DNA of 64,000 bases. It comes from Opisthorchis felineus (Eukaryota; Platyhelminthes; Trematoda; Opisthorchiida; Opisthorchiidae). Under the pieces are notes generated by a model. The model worked only from the letters and a program-made list of their open reading frames with translations. It was not told the origin of the DNA and searched no databases. Position numbers and translations under genes: made by a program. The DNA lies in assembly GCA_004794785.1 (NCBI GenBank), contig SJOL01008988.1, positions 1,127,080 through 1,191,079 on the forward strand, in the 5' to 3' direction. Below are positions 11,580 to 23,050 of this stretch, piece by piece (within the stretch, counting starts at the first letter, position 1; every line of letters begins with the position of its first letter).

Positions 11580-12955
11580 ATTTATTGCATCATGAATTGA
11601 AGGTGGTTGAAGTACACGCAAACACACGTAGAAGACTGATTGGTGATGTTACCGTAAATAGGTTTTCCTCCAAGATGTGTTTGTGAGTTACGACTGGACT
11701 GCTTTACCCAGAGAGCAGAACGATATATCGATATTCTGGATTGATGCTACTTACCGAATACCTGCTTATTTTCGTTTCTTCCGAGCAATGATCGGCTGAG
11801 AGTAGGTTATCTCTTGAACTTTTTGGAGGATCTCGGGGCCAGTCATGACGGATGAATGAAAGGAAGCTTTGGAAATGACCAAGCGAATGAAAAGGCTTAT
11901 TGGCCTCTTCACGATAGTGGTCTAAGTGGAGGCCCTACTCCTGTCTGATTTCTAGCTCATTTTCAGCGGCTGAAAGGTTGATTCGTTGTTCAGAAAACCA
12001 ACAGCTTTGGTCTTTCAATGAATCGAATCCCTCTCTGTCAGTTTGAAACTGTTTTCAAACTTTTGGGTCCCGGCCACGGGTCGTCACTTATCCAGTCTAC
12101 CTCATGTTGTTGCGCATATCGTAAGTGATTCACAGTGGCCTGTAGAGATATTCCGGTTTGTCTTGGCCAACTTTTTTGTGATTGATTTGAGTATTTGATC
12201 CCGAGGTTGAAAAGTCTGAAGAGGTTTTTCGAGTTTTCCGGGCAAATAATTGATGTGTTCATATACTTCGGTGGAAAATTATTGAACCCGGCAGCTTGGC
12301 TCGCGCAAGCGTATTCTCCGTACTTCAATCGTTTTCGGTTTTGGTGCCTCCGTAAAATCTGGAACCCTTGACCTCAGCAACTAATATGTAACCCTTCTGA
12401 GAGGGCATTGGTTCCCCGTCGGCAGTTGTTTCTTTGGATGTGTGTTGCTATCTTTTTGATTACTCGTTGCGAACTTATTGAGCCGATCAGCACGTGATTG
12501 CTTACTCCGCTGTGCTGTGCCTTGGCTCTGCGTTGCCTTCTTCCGGACATCGATATTCAGACGACCAATCACACGACCCCTACGTAGCCACGTCGTCGCG
12601 AATCGATTGTGGGGCCCCGTTCCTCTTCTGTACCGCAGATTTCGCGTTTGTCGGGTCCAGCCAATGCCTTTCTCTCCAGCCTTCTGTATGTTACAGCACA
12701 TAGTTCTCAGAATCCTGACAGAAACCAACCAAATAAAACCGATTATCCTGCACACTGACGTACAAAATTCTAACCCTCACGGTGGCGACCATGGGCAATA
12801 CCACCGGAGGTCACGTATTCGTATGTGTTTGTGGGTGGGTACACGTTCAAACGCAAGCATAGTGAAACTCTGGTTCACTTCATAACAAATCTCAATTGAA
12901 GATTTCCAAATCCCTTTACACTACCAAGAGTGATTTCACTTCCATCTGTGAACGT
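11580..12955. other. No gene assigned; overlapping open frames on both strands
   Basis: Frames at 12478-12885 (+) and 12381-12755 (-) overlap and neither shows a family I recognise. GC content is a little higher near 12500-12700. A repeat or an unplaced exon is possible. Confidence 0.3.
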
Positions 12956-12964
12956 ATCACCCGA

Positions 12965-13085
12965 GGAGAGAGTCAACACGTGACCAGGTGATGTGGTTTC
13001 CGTGAGTGCTGGTTGAGTGGCGCCATATCCTGGCTAACTGCGAGCTATTCACAATGATGATCAGTCACTCATTTGCTTAATCCGT
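12965..13085 (+). mobile_element. S2 SINE leader fragment
   Basis: GTCAACACGTGACCAGGTGA, GTGGTTTCCGTGAGTG and GCGAGCTATTCACAATGATG match the S2 leader. The element ends before the tRNA-like head. Confidence 0.55.
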
Positions 13086-14369
13086 CCATATACTTACGAT
13101 CTCTACTTGTTTTGCTCATTCGTGCCCGCCATTCACCTTGCCGAAAAGCCCACCCCGTCGAACACTGATATACTGGCATTTGTGTGCGTGTGAACGTGCA
13201 CAACCTACCCATGCGTGTTCGTGCCCAGTCTGATGAGCCTGCTCTGACTTGTTCTATCGTCATTTCCGTGTGCTCGCACCACCAATCAGAATCACTAGAG
13301 TGGCCTCTCAAGGGACCACCGCAACCCACATTACCGAGTCAACATTCCGCTCACCGTTGTTCGGATTCCGGTTCTTGACACTGCGTTATGCCGGTCAGTG
13401 ACAGACTTGTTGACAAGTGAGGTTTATTGTATAATTTTGCTTACGTTTGTGCAAATAGTACCGTAGACTTTCGGATCCAGTTCGTCTTTTCGATATTCCG
13501 GATCGTATTGCTTTAATTTCCGTATCGTGAACCTCAACACACAGAAATGTAAAACTTTTGTGAAAGTATTCACCAGATGGTGTGATTTAGCCAAGGAACT
13601 CCCGCGCTGATAACACCTATGGTTCTTGAAATGGGCGCAACGGGATGTAGCCCTGCTTGTGTCTCAGAGGGGCATAATTTGGGACTACAAAAGGTCATGG
13701 TCTCTAAGGCATCGCCGATCAAACTAGAAGTTAATTCGCTCACAGGATTACAGAAACATCTTTGTGGTAGAATCACTCCGCAGCTGCAAAACACCGAAAT
13801 GTCAGAAAATTGGGTGTATGGCAAGAGTGAACTCATCACAGAGGAAAACGGGAACTCTTAGTGGCCAAAACACGTTCTCGAGTACGAAGTGGGTCGAATC
13901 CACAGCTCGTTGATTGACAAGATCGCTTGGCGAGAGTCCAAGCCGCGTTGGTCTAACATACTCAACAGAAAGTTCTACTACTAATCATCTGGTAAGTAAG
14001 CTGACGTCATTTTATTCATAGGTCACTGACAAGATAATGAAATTGTCACTGGACAATCGATGCCCATTAGAAGGAACGTTCAAGGCCGATAACCTTCTAA
14101 TCTGTTGAAAACTTTGAATCCCTTAGTCCCGTCAATCCATGTTGATGCCCTCTGATGGAAAACCTGTTGGCATCGATAATACTCGTCGGCATAGCTGAAC
14201 AGGCTAGTGAGCACTTCACTATCTGCATGCAAATGTTACTAAAATGTAAAAAAAACGGCGATTTCAATACGCGAACATCCAAGACCAAGCTGTTCCTCAT
14301 TGGCAGCCTACAGAGCCCCGTACAACTGATAGTACGTCTAATGACACATCCGCTGCTGCAAGTACTCTC

Positions 14370-14525
14370 ATTTGCACGCGTTTCCGGTTTCGACGAGAGA
14401 CTCAAATGAATCCAGCTGAATTTTTCATTTGCGATGGTTCGATTCAACTGAATGTGTTACACAAGGCTGCATAATGTTTCAGTTGACGTGATATTCGAGA
14501 TATCGCAATATAATATTTAGACATA
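14370..14525 (+). repeat. Right module of the hammerhead repeat family, solo copy
   Basis: Contains the hairpin region CGACGAGAGACTCAAATG...AATCCAGCTG and the distal part TGTGTTACACAAGGCTGC...GTGATATTCGAGATAT also seen at 19830-19985. No ribozyme core is attached. Confidence 0.6.
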
Positions 14526-14539
14526 TCACACTGCTCATA

Positions 14540-14870
14540 AGTTTGCTGCATATTCTTTGTCATCCCACGAACAGTTCCGCGTAAGTTGTGACAGATGAAG
14601 TGAACACTTGAAAGCCAGAATTGCATTGCTAATTTGCGTCACTTGTGGCTTCAAAAAGCCATTGGACTGGATCTCAAAGGACTCTTGTGTCAGACTACTG
14701 TGCAGGCTGTATTTCTGTGTGGCTGAGAGAGTTGACCATTTCTGGCGGAGCATATCAGATATCTTCAGGCCTTTGACCACGGACACCTCAGAACTATAGC
14801 TCGGTTCGGCTGGAACCAGCGAATCCGGAATGTGGTCATCAGAAGAGGGGCTTTTGTTGAAGTACAAGGT
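14540..14870 (-). CDS. Putative exon of an unidentified protein
   Basis: A 120-codon open frame on the minus strand. A pyrimidine-rich acceptor (ending ...ACTTTTGAG, about 14880) would open an exon beginning GSTLYFNKSPSSDDH and continuing through LRQKWSTLSATQKYSL, then GFLKPQVTQISNAILAF. Its composition looks like real protein: a Ser-rich acidic stretch followed by a helical segment. The phrase QISNAILAF vaguely recalls the helical repeats of FASTK/OPR-type proteins, but this is not enough for a call. No clear donor was found, and it abuts the hammerhead repeat module on its 3' side. It could also be a transposon fragment. Confidence 0.25.
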
Positions 14871-15039
14871 ACTTCCCTCAAAAGTTGTAAGCGGCAAAGC
14901 AAGCTAAGTTAGCTGGGCAATGTGCTACGCATGGTGGTCTACCGCCAGTCAAGACGATCGCTGTTGTCCATGACTAATTCGGAGTGGTGGACACCTAGAT
15001 GTGGACAGAATTTGACGTGACATAAAGAAGTGTAAGTGT

Positions 15040-15243
15040 TATGAAAAGTTTGGGTTCCGTTGGTGCTGTTCGCTTTGGTTGTGTTCGCTTTCCAGGATGG
15101 GGTCCACGTGATCCCCCCTGTGCCTGGCTGGAGACACTGAACGAAGTTGCGGCCAACCGGTATCAGGCTTTATTCAGTTAAATTGACATGGTTGTACACC
15201 AGCGAAGCACCAGTGCTGTTGTCAATGATGATGATGGTGACGA
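15040..15243 (+). mobile_element. LINE 3' end with ATG-repeat tail
   Basis: Plus-strand fragment with GWGP-DPPCAWLETLNEVA and NRYQALFS (C-terminus of the LINE ORF), the 3' UTR motif TTGTACACCAGCGAAGCACC and a terminal ATGATGATGATGG run at about 15225-15240. Truncated at the 5' end. Confidence 0.7.
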
Positions 15244-15249
15244 ATATGT

Positions 15250-16830
15250 ATACTATACTATACTACTTTCACAATGATGACACTGGAAATGAGGAGCAGC
15301 ACCTCTACTTTGGCAGCGTTAACGGTGATGTTGACGAGTACAGATATGCTTTATCCTTCTGTTTTCGTAGTAACCTAAGAGTTAAGTTAGCCTGAATGCC
15401 CCCATTATGGTGTTTTGGATTTCGTTGCCGTAAACGAATGGAGCTGCACTACGAAACAATCAATTTCATTCGTACAAATGACTGACAATGTCATGTATAT
15501 GAATGGACAATCGAAGAGCTGACTGGCAGCTCGCTTGTTGGCAGAAAATGATTGCCTGACTGATTGCAAATCGTGGACTACACCTATGTGATTCTCTGGA
15601 AACACGCCTGTTTCTGAATCATCTACACATTGTTTTGGCATCAACAGGTAAACTACCTTCGCTAACGTGAACATCGGATGCAGTGTGGCTTGAAGAAGCT
15701 GTATTGTATTGTACCTTCGCTCAACTTACATGACATACGAAGGGTTCGTTCGAGTATCGATTGAATCTTCCATTCTCACTAGTGCCATCAACTTGGTCAA
15801 ATGAGCTATATCCTGATAATTTTGGTGGTACATATTTGGCCAAAATGGATGAAGCATCTGGGCCAACTACCTGAAAAATACAGGCTAGCAGCGATAGGAA
15901 CCAACCCGCCCGAAATGTCCACCCATCAGACGAGATGGTTTCGTTTAGCTTGACCGAGATTTCGTCCAGAATCCGCGGTAGATACTGTTGTGATTGGAAT
16001 TAACTATGTGGCGCATCAAAATATTCGACCATGTGTAAGCCGCCTAAACTTTCGATCGCTTTTGGTCTTCCTTTGAGACTACTGTGTTGAGAACATTCTA
16101 TGCGGAACCGGCAGATTTGGTTGCATTAGTTTTGATATCAAACTTATATCAAGTGGGATCGAAACAAGTGGCATTTGGAACGCATCGAACGAATGGAACA
16201 AAAGCCGGGAGTGCGGCGTGAGCAGCTTTAGCATCCTCACCTTGGAGGACGACAGGGATTTTGGACGACATTTAAAGTGTTCTCATGAACGAAGTAGCTC
16301 ACATCCATAGCCCGGCGATTGTCATGCTCAGCAGACTCCATATCGAACCGCATATTGTGCAACATATTTTGCGTGAGAATGAGCTACTCCTTCTTTTGGC
16401 AGTATTTAGACTTTCCGCCGTTTGATGAGTAGTATCCTCCGGGTACTGAAATGTCTGACTGTCGGTGTCAATCTAAGGGTTGACTACTACGGTTGACTAT
16501 TGGTCAGTCACCTTTGACTCTTTAAGTGGTCATTCTGTTCACTGGTCTTTTCAACCTGGTCCATCACCTCTCTGAACGAGTTTATCTCCGTGTTTAATTG
16601 TCATGAGTTAAACACACCTGATTTTATTGGGGTGTTATCAAAAATTCATCATGAAGAGTTGATTGAGATGTACGGTATGTATGTGATGAATGGATGAAAT
16701 TCATGGAAAATTTCCGGGATTGTCTCCGTCAATTTCTAGTTTCCGCGTCTTGAGCGGAACTTAGGTGTGCTTTGTTTTAGGGACGATGATGGTTTCCTTG
16801 ATTATGTGGCCAAATGCTGAAAGTACACTA
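15250..16830. other. No gene recognised
   Basis: The minus frame 15405-15674 (89 codons, ending KSKTP and a stop) and patches near 15900-16400 may be old exons or transposon remnants. Nothing is recognisable. Confidence 0.3.
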
Positions 16831-16834
16831 ATGT

Positions 16835-17394
16835 AATCGATAGTTTTTAACTGGGCGACAATTCGCTTTTGACACAAAAGCTTTATCACGCCAAGTGAGT
16901 AGGTCACCAAGTTGGCCAGGTTTTAAGGCAGCCGGTGAACCAATCAGTAAGACGTCTTCAGATTAGCGCACCTGATCCGTGTTGGATGTCCATTAATGGT
17001 TCTTGTCGTTTAGTGTGGTTGCCCAAGTCTTGCGGTTGATGGATTGGGGAGGGAGTTTCAAATTGGTTCCGATTGGGTTTGGTTCTTTGATCTTCCATTT
17101 CAAGATACTTCAAATGATGGTTCACTATGGGTGCCACTGGTAGATTTCGTTGGTTTGTGTGGGCTTGTGAGTGTTACGACAATGTACATGTACATGTACA
17201 CTAACCGACAAGAACCGTTAACTGATATTCAACACGGACCAAGTGCGATAATCTAAAGGCGCCTTACTGATTGGTTCTCCATCTGCCTGAAAACTTAAAA
17301 ATTAAACCTTAAAACTTGGTAACCTGCTCACTTGGCCTGATGAAGGTTTTGTGTCAAAAGCCAAACGTTGCCCAGTTAAAAACTACTGATTGTT
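16835..17394. mobile_element. Foldback element with long inverted arms
   Basis: The left arm, about 16835-17016, and the right arm, about 17198-17394, are diverged inverted copies. Shared blocks are TAGTTTTTAACTGGGC, TTTTGACACAAAA, GAACCAATCAGTAAG and GGTTCTTGTCG. The roughly 180-bp spacer is unique and includes TACATGTACATGTACA. No transposase frame is seen, so this is a non-autonomous element. Confidence 0.7.
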
Positions 17395-17819
17395 TACCAA
17401 GCCCTTTTGAAACGATAGCTTCTCAGTCGGTTCCAAACTTTTTCCAATTGATTGTAAACTAACGTAAATTTTTCTTTTGTGTGTTATGGTAGGCTTGACA
17501 AAACTGACCGAAAGTCCACTACCCAGTTTGCCTTGTTTGGGGCGATCCGTTAGACCAAGTCCACGTATTTCAACCAGGCATCTGTGCCAATGGACCTCAT
17601 TGTCTGCAGCTAGTTTACGCTTGACTCACGTGTTAAGGTGATTTGCGAGGAGCTTTGAATCCAGCTCCCTTCTATACTGCCCGTCAGTTTAATATGCGGC
17701 CCAAAGGATGTGTCCATATGCAGTGTTATTTATTTAGCAACCATACAGAGATTCATTTATAAAGTAATCTGCCCAAAGTAATCTCATGAGTTCCTTAAGC
17801 TATCGGAGAAGCTGCCGCC

Positions 17820-18075
17820 TAAGGAGTCAACACGTGACCACGCTGTGTGAACAGCTTGATTGGAGGATGAGTGGTGCTACATCCTGTTGAAGTGCAATTT
17901 GATCACATTGGTGGTTGGCCGGTCGTGGCTGAACGGTACAGTCTTGAAATACTGGGCGGCAGGTCGCGAGTTCGAATCTCTTGTGGGATGTGGACTGTTG
18001 GTGATTTCCATCAGGGATGAAACAGATATGCAGTACTCCCAGGACTTCAGCATAGACTACCTTCAGCTTTAGCAG
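17820..18075 (+). mobile_element. tRNA-derived SINE (family S2) with leader
   Basis: Leader GTCAACACGTGACCACG...TGATCACATTGGTGG, box A GTGGCTGAACGG, box B GCGAGTTCGAATCTC, then the body ending in AGCATAGACTACCTTC. The clearest full-length member of the family here. Confidence 0.8.
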
Positions 18076-18483
18076 GTGAATACGCTAATAACCAACAGGT
18101 TCGGTTCCACAGTGTGTGCGCCCACATGGACGACGGTGTCCTAGAAATAATAAATTTCCCAGCTCAAATCACTGTTAAGCGATTTTTCATTCTTATCAAA
18201 CCTGGAGTGCGTTGCCATATTGCAGACAAAACCAACTCAACCTCATCCTTTAATTTTCTTAAAATAGTATGCCGTCGTTTTGAACCAACAAAAAGCACTT
18301 TAGGAACATGCGTGACTTTTACCGTATACTAGCTCCGAGTCGACTGAAAGCACATATTCCGATCAGAGCTTGACTAATACGGTCCGCAAGTTCATCAGTT
18401 ACCGGAGGATTACTTAGATAAGGTGACTGGTAAGTGGACAATTGAGACCACGTTTCTTACCAGATGTTTCCCTGTCGTTCCTT

Positions 18484-18803
18484 CTAAAAATCTCTGCGCA
18501 TCGCCTTGGCGTACTTTGAGGAACCATCAGGATGATATCCTGAAAGAAGGTTTCTATATTTGCTTTTGACGATGTCTACCAACTCGGTCCTGAGGCTATG
18601 GACTTCCGCACTGTTCTGTACTTGGTGTGCAAGCACCGCCCACAGGTTCCTTGTAGGCTGAGATCCAGAATGTAATCTGACAACTCTAATGTGGTGATGT
18701 CGGGAAACGGAAGCCAATTCCTTGTGAGGTAAGATGTGTCTACCGCTGCGTTATATTTTTGCAACATTTTCCCGTCCTGTCTACTTCTGGCATTCAGAGG
18801 CAA
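18484..18803 (-). pseudogene. Relic resembling an OTU-type cysteine protease domain
   Basis: One minus frame reads RNLWAVLAHQVQNSAEVHS followed by LRTELVDIV. This resembles the OTU signature (DGNCLWRALAHQ...H..LR..LV..I). The Asp-Gly-x-Cys catalytic start is missing: Cys is absent where expected and the upstream sequence continues in a different frame (18576-18803). OTU domains occur in some retroelements, so this may be transposon debris. The resemblance covers only about 30 residues. Confidence 0.3.
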
Positions 18804-19016
18804 AATTTGTTAATCGGAAGGCTTACTGACTTATCGGCATTTAAGATGCCTTCGAGCATTGTCAATTCACGCGTTCCACATGCGCATAAATCACCCGAAA
18901 CATACGCGGGGTTTCTTTTCACTTTCTCTATATTAGTTACAATAAAAAAAATCACACGGTACTTCTGGATCGTTCCATTCTTCTTGAATTATAACGTACG
19001 CGTATTTGCATTTCAG

Positions 19017-19065
19017 GGGGAGCCGAGATATCTCCTTTCTTTGTATCCAGGTTCCCCCGTGGCAG
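19017..19065 (+). CDS. Candidate micro-exon of the CI-MPR-like gene
   Basis: A good acceptor (TTTGCATTTCAG) and donor (GGCAG|GTGATT) enclose 49 bp. In one phase it reads GSRDISFLCIQVPPWQ, resembling the S-x-I-x-F-x-C strand of CI-MPR repeats. It is the most upstream candidate and stands alone, without a phase-matched partner. Confidence 0.2.
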
Positions 19066-19275
19066 GTGATTTCTGAACCCAAGTCTGATGGCCCGAGCGA
19101 TCGCCGAACTTTCATGAGTTAAGGCTGTAACAGCCCACTGTTTGGCTTGGAGGTAGTCGAATTTGGATTTGAATTGATAATACTGCAAACGCATGAAATA
19201 ATCGATATCACAAAGAAGTCATTATTGCGATGAACAAAGGGATAATTGGTCCACGCATGTCCAGCTATTGGGATA

Positions 19276-19301
19276 ATGATATATATATATATATATATAT
19301 C
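19276..19301. repeat. AT dinucleotide microsatellite
   Basis: A run of about 11 TA units. Confidence 0.9.
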
Positions 19302-19726
19302 CCGCGACACAACTACAATATTTAAAATCTCCCAGTGATGTGGAATGGCCTGAGCATTTTCCACTTGGTAGTCTCTGGCTGGTGACTGCTGTGCAGAATT
19401 TCACAATAGTGTACTCGAGACTAACATTTCGTTGTTTTTAGTCTTTTCATAGTCCGGACTTGCAAGATCCTGACACTTAACCAAACATTTCTGCCAGATA
19501 CAGCTTTTGACAGATATGCACATTCTTCTGGAAAGATTCTCCGGATTCTCCACACCTGTGACATCTTTCTACTGAATACACATGAAGATGTCGTGTTCAA
19601 TGTTCTGTCATCTCAGGTTCGGAATGCAACAACCTTGGTTGCTACAGATGCTACATTCAAAATTACTTGAAGAGGCGTGTTTCCCTGAAAGAAACTGCTC
19701 AGAAGGTTGCCGAAGACTCTTCAAAA

Positions 19727-19770
19727 GCCCATAACAGGTTTCGACCATCTCCCGGGGTCACCAATTAGGC
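19727..19770 (-). ncRNA. Decayed hammerhead ribozyme copy
   Basis: On the minus strand the CTGATGA box reads TTGGTGA, stem II no longer pairs well, CGAAAC is kept and the cleavage triplet reads GTT. Predicted inactive. Confidence 0.5.
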
Positions 19771-20032
19771 GCAGTCCTCTAATTTCCGTCAACCTTGTGT
19801 TCCGTTCGAACCGGAATTTTACAAAACTCGCGAAATACACTCATTTGTAAACCAGTTTGATTTCGACGGGGGACTCAAGTGAATTTCAACTGAATCTCTC
19901 GTTCATGACATTCTTCAGTTGAAGGTGTTACACAAACGTAGCCTCGTTTTTTTCGTTGGTGTGATATTCGAGATACTGAAGCATATTTTCCTGAAGGAAA
20001 CTACTTACAAGGTTGCTGAAAACTCTTCGACA

Positions 20033-20077
20033 GCCCACGACTGGTTTCATCCCTCTTGGGGATGAAAACAGATAAAC
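20033..20077 (-). ncRNA. Decayed hammerhead ribozyme copy
   Basis: Stem II (ATCCC/GGGAT with a CAAGA loop), GAAAC, the GTC cleavage site and GTGGGC of stem I are intact. The CTGATGA box has become CTGTTTTC, so cleavage is not expected. Confidence 0.55.
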
Positions 20078-20334
20078 AGTCTTCGAGATTCCGTAATCCT
20101 CATGCTTTACTAGGACTCAAATTGTACGAACTTCATGAAATACACCCCAAAGGTATACTACAATATCTAGAATACCGTACCAAATGAAATGTGAATTTGC
20201 CTGTGTGCAGTACACTTGATTGAAGAACATCATGAACGAGAGATTCATCTGGGATTCACTTGGATCTTCCGGTAAAACCCAATTAGTGTGCAAATGAGTG
20301 TATCCAGATTTTCCACCTTTTAATTAGGACAATT

Positions 20335-20760
20335 TTTCTCCCCGCCAAATGTTACTTGTACGTTTACTGACAGATCCAATGTGGAGGGTGGAAGCATTTT
20401 CCAACCTAGGATCTACGCAGCAATATGACATTCACTTTATTCTGTCTGACATTTGGCAGCTAAACACCAACGTGTACTTCATCTGTCTACACAAAACCGG
20501 GTGTCTTTAAAAGTTTGCGCAATCAGAAAGGAATATTGGGTGGAATAAGAGGAAAATCGTGGATTTTGTATGTGTGTGTGTTGTGGGGGGGGGGGGTAAA
20601 CGGCGCAAACATCACCTCCTATGTAAAAAGATTCGGTGGATTAGCAAGCTACTTACTGGTAATGTTCCTGCTTAGCCAATGCATCAAATGTCAGAGTTTC
20701 TACTACTTGTGAGTGGCTAACTGGTGAACAATTATCTTGGTGTCAGACAAATTCGGAACA
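20335..20760 (+). repeat. Dispersed repeat related to 26080-26930
   Basis: Shares TTTATTCTGTCTGACATTTG, ACATCACC-TCTATAAAAA-like text and TTTCTACTACTTGTGAGTGG with the copy near 26.1-26.9 kb. Contains a run of about 12 G at 20585. The family is unidentified. Confidence 0.45.
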
Positions 20761-21339
20761 GTACGGATGTCAATGCGGCGAGAAAAAATGTTACATACAC
20801 TCGAGTCTGTCAGGCATCCTACGGCTCAGACCACGGAGAGACATGTACTTCTGAAGATCTGCTGTTTTCGATTGTTTACCCAATTATTTGACCAGACGGT
20901 AATATGATTTCATGCAAAATTTTCCGGTACACTTTGATGATATTTGTGTACGTTTTTTGTGATTGGTTTGTCTACGATTATTTTGGATTTTAAAGTCACA
21001 ATAGCACTTAGTAGACTTATTATGAAATACATTTCAAGTTAAGCTAAAGGTGTTTTAGGATATCAGAATTCGGGACTATCGAAGAGTTTGAGAAACTTAA
21101 TGGAAACCTGAAAGTGGGCAGAAGACGGCCAGAAATCCAAAGTCCCATGCAAATTTCATCCATCCAAGGGTGTGGGCTCCTGATAGAAGTACTATTACCT
21201 TGTCGTTTGGCACAGTTTGATGGAATTCCCGATAATGAGCAAAAATCAGTCTGACACTTTCGACCGAGAGTTGGAAGTTGAAACTATTTTGAATAAAATG
21301 AATGGGCATGGCTTTAATGGAGATTTCGTTTTACAAGTA

Positions 21340-21490
21340 AAGCCAAGCTGATAAGCATTCAACAGCTGTTTCATCGTTACTGAGAATCACCAGCAGTGCC
21401 CATCTCATAAAACTGAAGGGTGTTTCAAACCGGCGACTCCAGGGTTTTTAGTCTGAATACTTGACTATTCGGGCACCAGCGGCACGAACG
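21340..21490 (-). mobile_element. tRNA-derived SINE (family S2), diverged
   Basis: Reverse complement carries the family body (GAGATGGGCACTGCTGGTGA, AAACAGCTGTTGAATGC) and a box B-like GGTTTGAAACACCC. Confidence 0.65.
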
Positions 21491-21559
21491 AAGGTTACAG
21501 CAGGCGGACGTCGAAACCACTAGCAAGGTCGGATTCATTGGGAACCCCCAAGTTAGCAG

Positions 21560-22860
21560 TGCAAGATGCATACAACGTTCAGAGCCTCAGACCATAAAAT
21601 GCCATTAGCCAAACTTTAGTGGGAGTGGATTCCGTATCAAATGCCATCCACGATCATTAGAGACGTTTATCTTGTTCATGTCGCCATGGAAGACCCATAA
21701 ATTTCAACACATTTGGTAGTGAGAAACGGCAGGTTACCGAGACAGTCATTTGCTCGCCTTTCCTAAATGACCGAAATTCCTGCATGTGGTATGTGCTGGC
21801 AAACATGCCTGAGACTAATCCGTAAAAACATTAGGTATGGTCTGCGGTTTCACGTGTGCTTCAGTGGTGCCAAACCCATGGCTGTGCACTACAGCCAACT
21901 GGCGACGGGCATGCGCTACAGGGACAGACAGCATAAGCCTGCACAGCCGTACGTGTGGACAGTGTGTGCAATATATTGTAGGTTGAACAGGCGGAACATC
22001 AACGCTAACAACGGTGTTAACTTTTCATCCGTATCCGAATACCGTGCACGCGCGAGTCAGCCAGTAAAATTCTGTTGTCAACGCATCTGTGGTGATTGGG
22101 GGTCACATTGCCCATTGTCTCAAGATTTCCGTTGCATGACTGAAAATATATTGAACTAAAGCTCTATGAATGGCGCCCTTTGTCACAAGCTTTTCGCCAT
22201 CGCGAAGGTTTTTGGACATTTTGATGATGGAAGAAATAACAACACTATGAGCATACCGTGGAAAGGCCACTATGAGATGCAAAGTAGCTGGTCATTTAAT
22301 ACATGTTGCTGGGTGATGGCTGCATATTAAAGGGAGGACAAATCGTTATTCTCGAAGAACCTGGCATTCATTTGGTGTCAGCTAGTGGTATGTCGGTTGT
22401 GTTTCTAGAAGAGGGAAGATAAAGTGTTACATACTTCCTTATGGATGCCCTCTACGAGAATGAGCAATAAGGCGTTGTGATACTCCGAAGGGAATGGAGG
22501 GTCGTTGATTGCCTGACAATGGCACATTAGTAAGACGATTAAAAATCAGTTAACAGGTCTTCAAAATGTGTGGCTGCTGATAAAAGTATACAGTTCTCCG
22601 AATAGTGCCAGACTGCCGAGTGTTGTGTAGCCGATCAGTATTGAAGCACCAAACCTTATCGGACTTCTGGTGGACACGCATACTCCATCCTTAGTCCTAG
22701 TTTTAACAAATTTACAGCACGTACAACCGCACTGAGTTTTCTCACAAAAATAGGAGAATAGAAGCAAATCACGTGCTGAAATGAAAGGTAAACCTTCATG
22801 GTGAAAATGGAAGTGCCAAAGTTACGACAGCTACAATTGGAAGAGTTATCCCGAAAGCGG
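21560..22860. other. No gene assigned; GC-richer patch open in all plus frames
   Basis: Around 21770-22150 all three plus frames are open over long stretches and Cys/Trp-rich (for example CTTANWRRACATG). This looks like repeat or CpG-type composition rather than a gene, and no family is recognised. Confidence 0.3.
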
Positions 22861-22867
22861 GATAAGT

Positions 22868-23050
22868 GGTTCCTGATCGTTCAGCTGTAATATGCTTTCG
22901 GCGCCTAATTGCCGTGCTATCCAAAGCAGGTACGAGGGTTGAGATACTGCCCAAGTGTACACACCAACAGTCGAGATGCAGAGATTGGGTTCGAACCACG
23001 GACTTACCAGCAAGTAAGTTCGAACCTTAACCACTGAGTTATCTCGATTT
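22868..23050 (-). mobile_element. tRNA-derived SINE (family S1), minus strand
   Basis: Reverse complement starts GAGATAACTCAGTGGTTAAGG (box A), then GTCCGTGGTTCGAACCC (box B) and the body with ACTTGGGCAGTATCTCAACC. Both Pol III boxes are essentially intact. Confidence 0.8.

Larger units (their letters stand above)
19683..20315. mobile_element. Hammerhead repeat element with two ribozyme arms and inverted modules
   Basis: Two ribozyme-bearing arms lie in the same orientation about 310 bp apart (starts near 19685 and 19996: AGAAGGTTGCCGAA and ACAAGGTTGCTGAA). The module following the first arm (about 19830-19985) reappears inverted after the second (about 20155-20315). Shared landmarks are the GAGAGATTC hairpin, TGTCATGAACG/CATCATGAACG and GCAAATGAGTGTAT-like ends. 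The layout recalls the complex terminal repeats of Penelope-like elements. Confidence 0.6.

Noticed and set aside
21767..22159. A 130-codon plus-strand frame rich in Cys and Trp.
   Set aside because: All three frames are open here, which indicates base composition rather than coding; no family or splice structure is recognisable.
22868..23050. Genuine tRNA genes at the places with good box A and box B.
   Set aside because: The heads continue into shared non-tRNA bodies found many times, no cloverleaf with paired acceptor stems could be drawn, and copies differ by family. They are SINEs.
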